DNA of 64,000 bases from Formosa undariae. GTDB lineage: Bacteria > Bacteroidota > Bacteroidia > Flavobacteriales > Flavobacteriaceae. The stretch lies in assembly GCF_042427615.1 (NCBI RefSeq), contig NZ_JBHMEZ010000031.1:1-64000 (forward strand). Direction: 5' to 3'. Below are positions 26,738 through 35,631 of this stretch, in pieces. Made by a program: the position numbers and the translations under genes. Below the pieces are notes generated by a model. It searched no databases. It was not told where the DNA came from and was given only the letters and a program-made list of their open reading frames with translations. Every line of letters begins with the position of its first letter. Position 1 is the stretch's first letter.

Positions 26738-28054
26738 TTAAGTACAAGATATTTTTAAGATGTGTTCCGTTTCTTGAGTTACCTTAAAATGGTTATCACT
26801 TCGTCGGTTTATAACCCAAACAATTTGAGTTCCCGAACACAATACCCAAACGTATTCTTTATCTATAAGTGATAATTTTTCATCTTTAAAGTATTTACTC
26901 AGTTTCTTTTTTCCGCGCATTCCTAACGGAAAGAAAAAATCACCTTTTTCCCATTTTCTAATCGTTAATGGAAACTGAAGTAAATCTTGATCTACAAAAA
27001 TTGTATCCTTTGTAGTCGCTTTTAATTCTGAAACCGTTTCAAAAGCAAACGTCCCAAATACTGTTTCAAGCATCTTTAAATCTTCAGAAACTTCATATTG
27101 TTTCTCTATAATATCATCCTGATTATCGTTAGAACTTAAAATTAAATACTCACGGTCTTTTAATAATCTGTGTGTTTCAGAAAACACTTGTTTTCCCGAT
27201 TGCGCATCTAACAAAGTATAAATATCGTCCCAAGCTGTAAATCTGTAAGACTTTAAAAGCTGATATAAATAGGGTTTGGGATTGGGGTATTTTAAGAGTT
27301 TAGAAATATCAAATTTTATAATATTTCCATCAAAATGAACGACATCTTTATAAACTTGCGTCATAAAATCGTCTATCAAAATTTTAGAATCATGCAAATG
27401 GTCTTGCGTCATTTTAAAATTTTGTAGCCATTGCGGATTAATTTCCTTCAGTACAGGAATAACATCGTGACGCAATTTATTTCGTAAATATTTAGTCGAA
27501 CTATTACTGCTATCTTCTCTCCATGTTATGCTGTTAGCTTCTGCATATGCAACAATCTCATGTCTAGAAAAAGGCAATAGCGGTCGCACAATATAATCGT
27601 TAATTTCAGGAATTCCGGTCAAGCCTTCTATTCCTGTTCCGCGAGATAAATTAATTAAAAAGGTCTCTAAATTATCATCGGCATGATGCGCAGTTAACAC
27701 ATAATCGAAGTGTAACAATTCGACCAATTCTTCGAACCAACGGTATCTTAGTTCTCGAGCAGCCATTTGAATGGAAAGTTTAGCATCTTCGGCATATTGA
27801 TTGGTATCGAAACGTTCTATAAAAAGCTCTAAATCTAAATCGTCTGCTAATTTAACCAAGAACGCTTCATCGGCATCACTTTCATCTCCACGTAAATTAA
27901 AATTACAATGTGCTAAAGCAAAATTTAAACCTAAGTTATGACATAAATGCGCAAGCACGACACTATCAATTCCTCCAGAAATTGTGAGTATTAATTTCTT
28001 GCCTTTTAGAAATGGAAGCGTATCATTTATATGATTTTTGAATGTATTGACCAT
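26738..28054 (-). CDS. tilS: tRNA(Ile)-lysidine synthetase
   Basis: TilS puts lysine on C34 of tRNA-Ile(CAU), changing its codon from AUG to AUA. From the Met at 28054 it has 438 residues: the PP-loop ILTISGGIDSVVLAHL, AHCNFNLRGDESDADE, LTAHHADDNLETFLINL, the RPLLPFSR region, and a C-terminal TilS domain (KWEKGDFFFPLGMRGKKKLSKYFKD). A longer frame from 28069 would overlap the promoter box TATATTTG at 28059-28066. With so short a distance the mRNA should have little or no leader. Confidence 0.95.
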   Translation of the reverse strand: MVNTFKNHINDTLPFLKGKKLILTISGGIDSVVLAHLCHNLGLNFALAHCNFNLRGDESDADEAFLVKLADDLDLELFIERFDTNQYAEDAKLSIQMAARELRYRWFEELVELLHFDYVLTAHHADDNLETFLINLSRGTGIEGLTGIPEINDYIVRPLLPFSRHEIVAYAEANSITWREDSSNSSTKYLRNKLRHDVIPVLKEINPQWLQNFKMTQDHLHDSKILIDDFMTQVYKDVVHFDGNIIKFDISKLLKYPNPKPYLYQLLKSYRFTAWDDIYTLLDAQSGKQVFSETHRLLKDREYLILSSNDNQDDIIEKQYEVSEDLKMLETVFGTFAFETVSELKATTKDTIFVDQDLLQFPLTIRKWEKGDFFFPLGMRGKKKLSKYFKDEKLSLIDKEYVWVLCSGTQIVWVINRRSDNHFKVTQETEHILKISCT

Positions 28055-28058
28055 AGCA

Positions 28059-28066
28059 CAAATATA
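28059..28066 (-). promoter_or_regulatory. -7 box of tilS, near-leaderless
   Basis: TATATTTG on the minus strand lies only 4 bp before the tilS ATG (28054). Transcription should therefore begin at or next to the start codon. Confidence 0.6.
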
Positions 28067-28177
28067 CACTTTATAAAAAATGGAATTTTAATATTCTAGT
28101 GATTTTATGCTATCTATTAACATTTTTATATGTCTAATTTTAGTAACTTTAGAATAACCGTTATTAAACTTTTTAGC

Positions 28178-28870
28178 ATGAAAACAGACGAACAAATTAA
28201 CGCAGACACGGCACAAAAAGCCTTCAACAAAAAAGTATTATCAATAACAGCTAGTTTACAACCCTATGTAAAGCACAGATTATATATCGCAGAATCTGTT
28301 GGTGTTTTACGAAAAAACTTATACCATTCTAATGGGGTTATAGACGATTGTATTATTCGACTTTACGAAAAAGGATATGACGCAGATATTTCGCCTCACG
28401 ATTTAAAAATTAAACTATTTAGAATAGTAGATATTTACTTAGAAGAACTCCTTTTAAAAGAGAGGCATAACTTGGATACGATTAGCACAAATACGTTTTT
28501 ACAAGACGAATTAAACCGTTTAGATGAACCGTATTCTATTGATGGTGATATGGATTTCGTGATGTTAGAAGATTTAGATGATATCTCGTATAAACAAAAC
28601 AGACATGAAAAAGAAGTCTTTTTGTACGACGAAAACAATCAGAAAATTGTAAATGCACTAGATTTAAAAGGTTTACAGCCTACCACAAACAGAAAAATCA
28701 TGAGCAAATTTTACGGTTGGTTACCTTTTAGAATTTCGAATGTAGTCGATCTATATGTTGTCGCTAATTTACCTTATGAAGACATTTCTAGAATTAAGAA
28801 AATTGAAATAACGCGAATAGAAAAAATCTTAATAAACGTAAAAAAACGATTTAGAAATCACATAAATTAA
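28178..28870 (+). CDS. sigma-factor-like protein, uncertain
   Basis: From ATG 28178 there are 230 residues, with no signal or membrane segment. The N-terminal half is helical and charged (VKHRLYIAESVGVLRKNLYHSNGVIDD). A central acidic stretch follows (about residues 105-140). The C-terminal part (RISNVVDLYVVANLPYEDISRIKKIEITRIEKILINVKKRFRNHI) resembles the helix-turn-helix spacing of sigma region 4. I therefore suspect an atypical sigma-70-like or related transcription factor, but without a clear region 2 this is weak. It is divergent from tilS and its last 4 bases overlap the end of pabB on the other strand. Confidence 0.6.
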   Translation: MKTDEQINADTAQKAFNKKVLSITASLQPYVKHRLYIAESVGVLRKNLYHSNGVIDDCIIRLYEKGYDADISPHDLKIKLFRIVDIYLEELLLKERHNLDTISTNTFLQDELNRLDEPYSIDGDMDFVMLEDLDDISYKQNRHEKEVFLYDENNQKIVNALDLKGLQPTTNRKIMSKFYGWLPFRISNVVDLYVVANLPYEDISRIKKIEITRIEKILINVKKRFRNHIN

Positions 28871-30159
28871 CGTTCTAAAACGTCTCGCATAGCTTTCGCT
28901 TTAAGCAAACATTCTTCGTATTCTTTAACGGGATCACTTTTAGCTGTAATTGCACCACCTACAGAATAGGAGACATATTTTTTACTTTGGTTATACAAAA
29001 TACTTCGGATGATGACGTTAAAATCGAAATCGCCATCCGGAGTAAAATAACCAACAGTTCCTGAATATAAACCGCGTTTACTTTCTTCTAATGTTTCAAT
29101 AATTTTCATTGCTGAAAGCTTCGGAGCGCCTGTCATACTTCCCATTGGGAATGTTGTTTTTAATACATCTACAGGTTTTGTAACTTCAGAAATTTTAGAG
29201 GTTACCGTAGAAATCATTTGATGAACCTGCGGAAAGGTATACACTTTACATAATTCTTCGACAATAACGGAACCTTTAATTGCTGTTTTAGATAAATCGT
29301 TACGCACCAGATCTACAATCATAATATTTTCGGCACGCTCCTTTTCATTGTGTTCTAGATTTTGCTTTAGCTGTTCATCTTCAATCCCATTTTCAGATCG
29401 TTTTGCGGTCCCTTTTATAGGTTGAGAAATGATGGTGCTTCCCTCCTTTTTAATGTAACGTTCCGGTGAAGCAGACATTAAGAATTTATCGTGTTGTTTC
29501 AAAAATGTAGCAAATGGCGGTTTTGAAACGGCATTTAAGTTCAAATAGGTTTCAAGCGGATTAATTTCGGCATCTTCGGCATAGAACTCCTGACAAAAAT
29601 TAGCCTCATAAATATCGCCACGATGAATATGATCTAACATCGCATTTACCTTTTCGAAATAAGCGTCTTTATGAATACGAAGCTTAATTTTAATAGAAGT
29701 TGATTCTGATACAGTCTCGTGAATTTGGCAAGTATTAATGAATTCGAAATCAGATTCCAATTCATCATCAACCATATTTAAATATTTAATTTCAACCTGA
29801 TTTCCTTTAATTAGGAATAATTTCTTTGGTTGAAAAAAGAAAAGATCAGAAAATTCTAATCCATCGTAATTACTAGATTCTAATTGTTCTAATCCGTTTT
29901 TAACGTCGTATGTGAGATACCCAAAAATCCAATCTTTAGTAGACTCTTGGTATTCTTGTAACTTGTCGAAAGCGTCTAAATAATCGGTTTGTATACTTGT
30001 AAACGCATCTACAGCAAGAATCGCATCGAAACTAGAATAGGCCGTATTGTAAAGGTTTGAATCCATCCAAACCACGTCGTCAAACTGCTGGCTCCAATGT
30101 AAAAGCTGTTGTTTAAAGACGATAGGATCCTGAATATGTTGTGATGACGTTACCCTCAA
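28867..30159 (-). CDS. pabB: aminodeoxychorismate synthase component I
   Basis: PabB aminates chorismate to 4-amino-4-deoxychorismate for folate synthesis. The 430 residues carry the chorismate-binding signature: RGDIYEANFCQEFYA, SPERYIKKEGSTIISQPIKGTAKR, NEKERAENIMIVDLVRNDL, and FPMGSMTGAPKLSAMKIIE, plus the final SVGGAITAKSDPVKEYEE. PIKGT, with Lys in place of the anthranilate-synthase Thr, favours PabB over TrpE. It ends on the tail of the convergent sigma-like gene. No pabA or pabC is adjacent. Confidence 0.9.
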   Translation of the reverse strand: MRVTSSQHIQDPIVFKQQLLHWSQQFDDVVWMDSNLYNTAYSSFDAILAVDAFTSIQTDYLDAFDKLQEYQESTKDWIFGYLTYDVKNGLEQLESSNYDGLEFSDLFFFQPKKLFLIKGNQVEIKYLNMVDDELESDFEFINTCQIHETVSESTSIKIKLRIHKDAYFEKVNAMLDHIHRGDIYEANFCQEFYAEDAEINPLETYLNLNAVSKPPFATFLKQHDKFLMSASPERYIKKEGSTIISQPIKGTAKRSENGIEDEQLKQNLEHNEKERAENIMIVDLVRNDLSKTAIKGSVIVEELCKVYTFPQVHQMISTVTSKISEVTKPVDVLKTTFPMGSMTGAPKLSAMKIIETLEESKRGLYSGTVGYFTPDGDFDFNVIIRSILYNQSKKYVSYSVGGAITAKSDPVKEYEECLLKAKAMRDVLER

Positions 30160-30378
30160 GTTTCAAAAATTTTAGATGTAAAGTTAGTTAGTTTCTTGAA
30201 TATAGAATCAGATTTGTATTTTTGTTTAGATGTTTTAACGAATATCTATAATTAGAATTTCAACCTTCGTCAGCTAAATTGCGTTTCAATGTCCTATTTA
30301 TAAGTCCTATGATTTTTAAAATAATAAGATCCTGAAACACATATTGCTTGACGACAACTAATAAATAATCTTTATCCC

Positions 30379-31269
30379 ATGTATACTTTACAAAACGAAT
30401 TATTAAAAATTGCCGTAAAACAGTCGGGAGCCGAACTTTGCGCCATTGATGCCGTAAACAATTCCAATGCATTTATGTGGAATGCAGATCCTGAAATTTG
30501 GGCGAATTTTGCTCCTAACCTATTTCCTATCATCGGGGCTTTAAAAGAGGACACCATGACTTTTGAAGGGGATGCTTATAATATGACTAAGCATGGGTTT
30601 ATTAGAAACAATACCGCTATTAAACTCGAGGCACAAACAGATACGACGCTTAGTTTTTCTCTTCTATATTCTGAAGCCACACTAAAACAGTATCCGTTTA
30701 AATTTAAGTTTACTATTGCTTTTGAATTAATTGAGAACACTATAAAGGTGACACATAGCGTTGAAAATTTAGATGATAAAACATTATACTTTTCAGTTGG
30801 TGGACATCCTGCTTTTAAATGTCCGGTTTACGAAAATGAAGATTACACCGATTATTATTTAGAATTTGAGCAGAAAGAAACGGCTGAATCTTATGCCTTA
30901 AATATGGACAGCGGATTAGTAACAGACAACTCGTTTCCTGTTATTTCGGATGGTAACAAAATCCCTTTACATTACGACTTGTTTAAAGAAGACGCTTTGA
31001 TTTTCAAAGATTTAAAATCTAGAAAAGTCGCTTTAAGAAGTAAAACAAATGGTACAATTTTAACGGTCGATTATCCTGAATTTCCTTATTTAGGCATATG
31101 GGCGAAACCAAATGCAGATTACGTTTGTATAGAACCTTGGTTAGGTGTAGCCGACCATGAAAATCATAATCAGGACTTTAAAACTAAAGAAGGGATACAA
31201 ACTTTAGATTCAAAACTAACATTTAAAGCCTCTTACGTCATTGAAATAGACAAAAAGCATCTAGTTTAA
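30379..31269 (+). CDS. aldose 1-epimerase family protein
   Basis: The 296-residue cytoplasmic protein has the beta-sandwich pattern of galactose mutarotase-like enzymes of the LacX/YeaD kind: a start with LKIAVKQSGAELCAIDA, FPIIGAL, KHGFIRNN with a His, SVGGHPAFKCP with a second His, and YVCIEPWLGVADHEN with the catalytic-like Glu. These enzymes interconvert alpha and beta anomers of sugars or sugar phosphates. No sugar operon surrounds it, so the substrate is unclear. A helicase gene follows with its own promoter. Confidence 0.88.
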   Translation: MYTLQNELLKIAVKQSGAELCAIDAVNNSNAFMWNADPEIWANFAPNLFPIIGALKEDTMTFEGDAYNMTKHGFIRNNTAIKLEAQTDTTLSFSLLYSEATLKQYPFKFKFTIAFELIENTIKVTHSVENLDDKTLYFSVGGHPAFKCPVYENEDYTDYYLEFEQKETAESYALNMDSGLVTDNSFPVISDGNKIPLHYDLFKEDALIFKDLKSRKVALRSKTNGTILTVDYPEFPYLGIWAKPNADYVCIEPWLGVADHENHNQDFKTKEGIQTLDSKLTFKASYVIEIDKKHLV

Positions 31270-31284
31270 AAGGAATAATAGCAC

Positions 31285-31292
31285 TAACTTTG
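31285..31292 (+). promoter_or_regulatory. -7 box of the DEAD-box helicase
   Basis: TAACTTTG matches TAnnTTTG and lies 18 bp upstream of the GTG start at 31311. Confidence 0.6.
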
Positions 31293-31310
31293 CAGACTAA
31301 ATTACAATAA

Positions 31311-32666
31311 GTGACTTTTCAAGATTTAAATTTAAACACCCCATTATACAACGCACTAGACGATCTAGGCTTTACAACACCAACTCCTATCCAAGCTGAA
31401 GCTTTTGGAGTTGTTAGTTCAGGAAAAGATGTTGTTGGTATAGCACAAACAGGTACAGGAAAAACCTTTGCCTACATGCTTCCTATTCTTAAAAACCTAA
31501 AATTTTCTAAGCAAGATACGCCTAGAATCTTGGTTTTAGTACCTACAAGAGAATTGGTAGTTCAAGTAGTCGATGAAATTGAAAAACTTTCAAAATACAT
31601 CAACACCCGTGTTTTAGGTGTGTACGGAGGAACAAATATTAATACCCAAAAACGACAGGTTGCTGAAGGTGTAGATGTCTTAGTAGCAACACCAGGACGT
31701 CTTTACGATTTAGCAGTAAGCCATGTATTACAATTAAAATCGATTCAGAAATTAGTGATTGATGAAGTTGATGTCATGCTAGATTTAGGCTTTAGACATC
31801 AATTAATTAACATTTTCGATATTCTTCCAGAACGCCGCCAGAACATTATGTTCTCGGCAACGATGACGCAAGATGTAGACTACTTAATAGACGATTTCTT
31901 TATTTCTCCAGAACGTGTTTCTATCGCGGTATCTGGAACGCCTTTAGATAATATTGCTCAAGAACGTTATAATGTCCCTAACTTTTACACAAAAGTTAAC
32001 CTGCTAAATGCTATTCTTCAGGATAAAGAGACCTATAATAAAGTGTTGATTTTTGTCGGATATAAACGTATGGCAGATCGACTTTTTGATGCTTTAGACG
32101 AAACATTTAGCGAAGAAAGCTGTGTAATTCACTCTAACAAAACTCAAAATTACCGTTTACGTAGTATCGAGCAATTCAGAAATGGAGACAACCGTATATT
32201 GGTTGCTACCGATGTTATGGCGCGTGGGTTAGATATTGATAACATCTCTCACGTGATCAACTTCGACACACCAGATTTTCCAGAAAACTATATGCATAGA
32301 ATTGGTAGAACAGGACGTGCAGAACGTGAAGGACATGCTATTTTGTTTTCTACAGTAAAAGAACAAGACGCTTTAGAGAAAATTGAAGCGTTAATGAAAA
32401 TGACTATTCCGCTTACAGAAATTCCTGAAGATATTGAAATTTCTACAGAGCTATTGGAAGAGGAACGCGTTAAAATTAAGGAACGTAATAATCCTACTAA
32501 ACGTAAAGAAGAAGATGCTCCTGGCCCTGCTTTTCATGACAAAAGTGAAAAGAATAGCAAGGAAAACTTAGGAGGTTCTTACCGTCGAGAAATTGCTAAA
32601 AAGTATAAAAAGCCTAAAACTCGAGGTGACAAAAACTACAACAAAAACAATAAATTCAAAAAATAA
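31311..32666 (+). CDS. DEAD-box RNA helicase, RhlE-like, GTG start
   Basis: The 451-residue protein has the Q motif (TPTPIQAEAF), motif I AQTGTGKT, PTRELV, TPGRL, motif II as DEVD instead of DEAD, SAT, RGLDID and HRIGRTGR. A basic tail (KKYKKPKTRGDKNYNKNNKFKK) probably binds RNA. It should unwind RNA in ribosome assembly or mRNA turnover. The start is GTG at 31311, since the frame has no suitable ATG before the Q motif and a promoter sits just upstream. The nuclease gene begins 16 bp after its stop. Confidence 0.92.
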   Translation: MTFQDLNLNTPLYNALDDLGFTTPTPIQAEAFGVVSSGKDVVGIAQTGTGKTFAYMLPILKNLKFSKQDTPRILVLVPTRELVVQVVDEIEKLSKYINTRVLGVYGGTNINTQKRQVAEGVDVLVATPGRLYDLAVSHVLQLKSIQKLVIDEVDVMLDLGFRHQLINIFDILPERRQNIMFSATMTQDVDYLIDDFFISPERVSIAVSGTPLDNIAQERYNVPNFYTKVNLLNAILQDKETYNKVLIFVGYKRMADRLFDALDETFSEESCVIHSNKTQNYRLRSIEQFRNGDNRILVATDVMARGLDIDNISHVINFDTPDFPENYMHRIGRTGRAEREGHAILFSTVKEQDALEKIEALMKMTIPLTEIPEDIEISTELLEEERVKIKERNNPTKRKEEDAPGPAFHDKSEKNSKENLGGSYRREIAKKYKKPKTRGDKNYNKNNKFKK

Positions 32667-32682
32667 GTTAGATTTCACTATT

Positions 32683-33474
32683 ATGAAACTGAAATATATA
32701 GCTCTACTTTTCTTTGCCTTACTAATTGTAACACCAACACTAGCAAATGTTAAACCTGCTCCAGAATGGGGACCAACAGGACATCGTGTGGTTGGTAAAA
32801 TCGCAGATAATTATTTAAAAGGAAGTACTAAACGTGCGATTCAAAAATTATTAAACAGACAATCTTTAGCATTTGTATCTACATACGGTGATGAAATAAA
32901 ATCTGACGACCGTTATAGAAAATTTGGTACTTGGCATTATGTAAATATGGAAGCGAATCAATCTTACGAAGATTCTAAAAAGAATCCTAAAGGAGATGCT
33001 GTAGTTGGTGCTGAATATTGCGTATCCGTTTTAAAAGATAAAAATGCAACTGATGACGATAAGGCCTTTTATTTAAAATTATTAATTCATATTATTGGAG
33101 ATATTCATCAACCAATGCACGCTGGATTAGAAGCAGATAAAGGTGGAAACGATATTGATGTAAAATGGATGGGTAAAAGCACAAATTTACACCGTATTTG
33201 GGATAGCGATATGATTAATGGTTACGACATGAGCTACACAGAATTAGCTTCGAATGCAGATGCGCTTTCTAAAGAACAAATAAAAAGTATTGAAGCTGGT
33301 ACAATTACCGACTGGGTTAATGAAACACATACATTAGCCAATGCCATTTATAAAGACGTAAAAACAGGCGACAATTTAGGTTACAAATATGCGTATAACA
33401 ATCTTAGTGTTGCACGCTCTCAAATTCAAAAAGGAGGAATTCGTTTAGCGAGACTATTAAACGATATTTTTTAA
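32683..33474 (+). CDS. S1/P1-family nuclease, secreted
   Basis: The 263-residue protein starts MKLKYIALLFFALLIVTPTLA, a signal peptide. It carries zinc-ligand motifs of S1/P1 nucleases: EWGPTGHRVVGKIA, GTWHYVNM, HIIGDIHQPMHAG and GGNDIDVKW, followed by NLHRIWDSDM. These are phospholipase-C-fold, zinc-dependent single-strand nucleases, likely used here to recover nucleotides or phosphate in the periplasm. In fungal enzymes the ligand Trp is the mature N-terminus; here it is residue 29, so maturation may differ. A longer in-frame start at 32593 lies inside the helicase gene and was rejected. Confidence 0.92.
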   Translation: MKLKYIALLFFALLIVTPTLANVKPAPEWGPTGHRVVGKIADNYLKGSTKRAIQKLLNRQSLAFVSTYGDEIKSDDRYRKFGTWHYVNMEANQSYEDSKKNPKGDAVVGAEYCVSVLKDKNATDDDKAFYLKLLIHIIGDIHQPMHAGLEADKGGNDIDVKWMGKSTNLHRIWDSDMINGYDMSYTELASNADALSKEQIKSIEAGTITDWVNETHTLANAIYKDVKTGDNLGYKYAYNNLSVARSQIQKGGIRLARLLNDIF

Positions 33475-33500
33475 CACATACACTCATTAAATTAGCGTAA

Positions 33501-33535
33501 AAGTTGATGTATTTTTTATACATCAACTTTTTTTT
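33501..33535 (+). terminator. terminator of the nuclease gene
   Basis: AAGTTGATGTAT (33501-33512), a 5-nt T loop and ATACATCAACTT (33518-33529) form a perfect 12-bp stem running into a T-run. Confidence 0.92.
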
Positions 33536-33714
33536 GGTCAAAAATCAACTTATGCCACTATCTATTAATCAATAATAATCAGACAATTACGCATATTTCA
33601 CCTATAAAATCGTCACATCAACTCAACATCTGTAAAAAAGCAATCGATTATATTTAAAATATGTAAAAACAAATAAAATTATACTTTACAAGTAATTATA
33701 AACAATAAACATGA

Positions 33715-33722
33715 TACATTTG
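33715..33722 (+). promoter_or_regulatory. -7 box of the STAS-like gene
   Basis: TACATTTG matches TAnnTTTG, leaving a 5' leader of about 50 nt before the ATG at 33778. The rest of the intergenic stretch after the terminator (33536-33714) holds nothing that I recognise. Confidence 0.6.
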
Positions 33723-33777
33723 CAAACTATTTTTATTAACTTAATGGAAATAATTTTTTTGTTTAAAAAAACATCAG

Positions 33778-34191
33778 ATGAAACGTTTACTTACATATGA
33801 TTTTGGCTCCTTAAAACTGTACGACAACTATGTCCTTGCACAAATAAATGAGGGTGCAACATTGTCAAAAGACGCAGGTAAAATTTTACGTGATATTGCT
33901 GAGGAGCACTATAAAGGACACTTCTTTGCGTATATCTCTTATCGCAAACATTCTTATGCTTTAGATCCATCTGCTATCACAGAAGCTTCTAAAATTAAAA
34001 ATTTAGTCGCTTTCGCTGTTGTGTCTAATATCCCTAATGCTTTAAACAATACTAAGATTGAAAGTCAGTTTACAGAAAAGATCTACAAATCTTTCGAAGT
34101 GATCTCGGAGGCTAAGTTATGGGCCACTAATATTGTCATTGAACATACAAAAAATGCTCTAAACACGGATTCAATTCAATCTGAAATATAA
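33778..34191 (+). CDS. hypothetical protein, possibly STAS/SpoIIAA-like
   Basis: The 137-residue soluble protein starts MKRLLTYDFGSLKLYDNYVLAQINEG. Alternating strands and helices (FFAYISYRKHSYALDP, LVAFAVVSNIP, SFEVISEAKLWATNIV) resemble the short STAS-like proteins seen in flavobacteria, but I am not sure of the family. There is no signal peptide. It has its own promoter and lies 103 bp before the ThrE-type exporter genes; a functional link is not evident. Confidence 0.6.
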   Translation: MKRLLTYDFGSLKLYDNYVLAQINEGATLSKDAGKILRDIAEEHYKGHFFAYISYRKHSYALDPSAITEASKIKNLVAFAVVSNIPNALNNTKIESQFTEKIYKSFEVISEAKLWATNIVIEHTKNALNTDSIQSEI

Positions 34192-34294
34192 CATATTTAG
34201 GTTAAGTCTAACTTATATATAAACACCCTAAATCTCTTACTTTATAATAAAGAATAAATTACATTTACACTTGTAAAATGTATTTTAATCTTAT

Positions 34295-35062
34295 ATGGAT
34301 TCTTCAAAAGATTTAATAAAAGCAACAAACCTCCTTTTAGAGATTGCTTCCTTTTTAATGGTGTCTGGAGCAAATACCAATCGTGTAAATTTAAACATTA
34401 AAAGATTCTCAGATAGCCTTGGCTATAACGCTTCATTTTTTATTAGTCAGAAAAGTATGATCATGACGTTGTATAGAGAAAATTCTTCCGAGAGTTGTAC
34501 ACGTGTAAAAAACATTCCAGGACTTACGCTTAATTTCTCAGCAATATCTGCCGTAAGTAAAACAAGCTGGAAAGCTTTAGAAAAAAACTGGAAATACGAT
34601 CAGATTTCTAGTAAGATTGAAGAAATAAAACAACTTAAAAGATATCCTCAAATAATAGTTACTATAGCTGTAAGCCTAGCCGGCGCAGGTTTTTGTAATA
34701 TTTTTAAAGGCGATTATTTAAATATGTTAGTCTCTTTTGTAAGCACCTTTATAGGACTACTGGTTTTACAATATACACATCGAAAAAACTACAATGTATA
34801 TCTCCGAATTTTTATAGGCTCTCTGGTAGCCTCATCGATTGCTTCTATTGGAATTAAACTCGATATTGGAGCAAAACCAGCAACCGCATTAGCAACCTCA
34901 GTTTTATACCTTGTTCCTGGAGTGCCTTTAATAAATTCTTTTACCGATTTTTTGGATAACAATATTATAAACGGACTGGTTAGATTCACTACGGGTTCTA
35001 TGATGGTACTTGCAATAGCACTAGGTTTATTTATTTCAATGTTAATTTTTAATTTAAACTAA
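34295..35062 (+). CDS. ThrE-type threonine/serine exporter, large subunit
   Basis: The 255-residue protein matches the N-terminal half of ThrE (DUF1212, YjjP-like): a soluble start with MVSGANTNRVNLNIKRFSD, then about five membrane segments (IIVTIAVSLAGAGFCNIF, LVSFVSTFIGLLVLQY, FIGSLVASSIASIGIKL, ALATSVLYLVPGVPLINSF, GSMMVLAIALGLFISMLIF). These proteins export threonine, serine or small organic acids. One base separates its stop from the start of the small subunit. Together the two replace the single-chain ThrE of actinobacteria. Confidence 0.87.
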   Translation: MDSSKDLIKATNLLLEIASFLMVSGANTNRVNLNIKRFSDSLGYNASFFISQKSMIMTLYRENSSESCTRVKNIPGLTLNFSAISAVSKTSWKALEKNWKYDQISSKIEEIKQLKRYPQIIVTIAVSLAGAGFCNIFKGDYLNMLVSFVSTFIGLLVLQYTHRKNYNVYLRIFIGSLVASSIASIGIKLDIGAKPATALATSVLYLVPGVPLINSFTDFLDNNIINGLVRFTTGSMMVLAIALGLFISMLIFNLN

Positions 35063-35063
35063 C

Positions 35064-35549
35064 ATGGCAGAAATACTTTTTAAACTTATCGAAGTTTCTA
35101 TTTGGTCTGGCATTGCCGCAGTCGGATTTGGTATTTTATTTAACATCCCTAAATCCACAATATTTACTGTATTTGCCTTGGGCTTTTTTGCCGGGCTTAT
35201 AAAGTTTACGCTCATTCATTTTGGAGTAAACATTATTATAGCAACCTTTTTAGGCATTCTATTTGTCAGCTTTGTGGGCATGCCCATTGCACATAAAATT
35301 CATCATCCACCTGTCGTTTTTTGTATTCCTCCAGCTATACCTATGATTCCTGGATACTTTGCTTACGAAACCATATTAGCTATAATGAATTTCCTTTTTA
35401 TTGAAGAAGACCCTTTAAAGAAAGCAGAGCTAATTAGTGATATATTTTCTAATGGCCTAACCATGGTTTTTATACTTATATCTATTGCTATCGGAATTTC
35501 TCTTCCTTTGCTACTCTTAAGAAAAAACACAGTTAAGAAAATGGAGTAA
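35064..35549 (+). CDS. ThrE-type exporter, small subunit
   Basis: The 161-residue protein has four to five membrane segments (VSIWSGIAAVGFGILFNIP, TVFALGFFAGLIKFTLIHF, IATFLGILFVSFVGMPIAH, TMVFILISIAIGISLPLLLL) and the AIPMIPGYFAYETILA motif typical of the DUF3815/YjjB half of the two-chain exporter. Its start follows the large subunit by one base, so the genes are co-transcribed. It shares a bidirectional terminator with the convergent ExbB-like gene. Confidence 0.87.
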   Translation: MAEILFKLIEVSIWSGIAAVGFGILFNIPKSTIFTVFALGFFAGLIKFTLIHFGVNIIIATFLGILFVSFVGMPIAHKIHHPPVVFCIPPAIPMIPGYFAYETILAIMNFLFIEEDPLKKAELISDIFSNGLTMVFILISIAIGISLPLLLLRKNTVKKME

Positions 35550-35571
35550 TGATCTTTTCAATTTTAATAAG

Positions 35572-35613
35572 AACTAAAACGGGCTCAATTATATAATTGA
35601 GCCCGTTTTAGTT
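35572..35613. terminator. perfect palindromic bidirectional terminator
   Basis: The 42-nt stretch is a perfect palindrome with 21-bp arms. Its core reads CGGGCTCAATTAT on the left, and TAAAA/TTTTA flanks give a T-run on both strands. It lies between the convergent exporter and ExbB-like genes. Confidence 0.93.
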
Positions 35614-35631
35614 TATTTCAAATAATAGACT

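Noticed and set aside
30260..30557. two minus-strand frames overlapping the aldose epimerase start
   Set aside because: They overlap a convincing gene and show no domain or start context.
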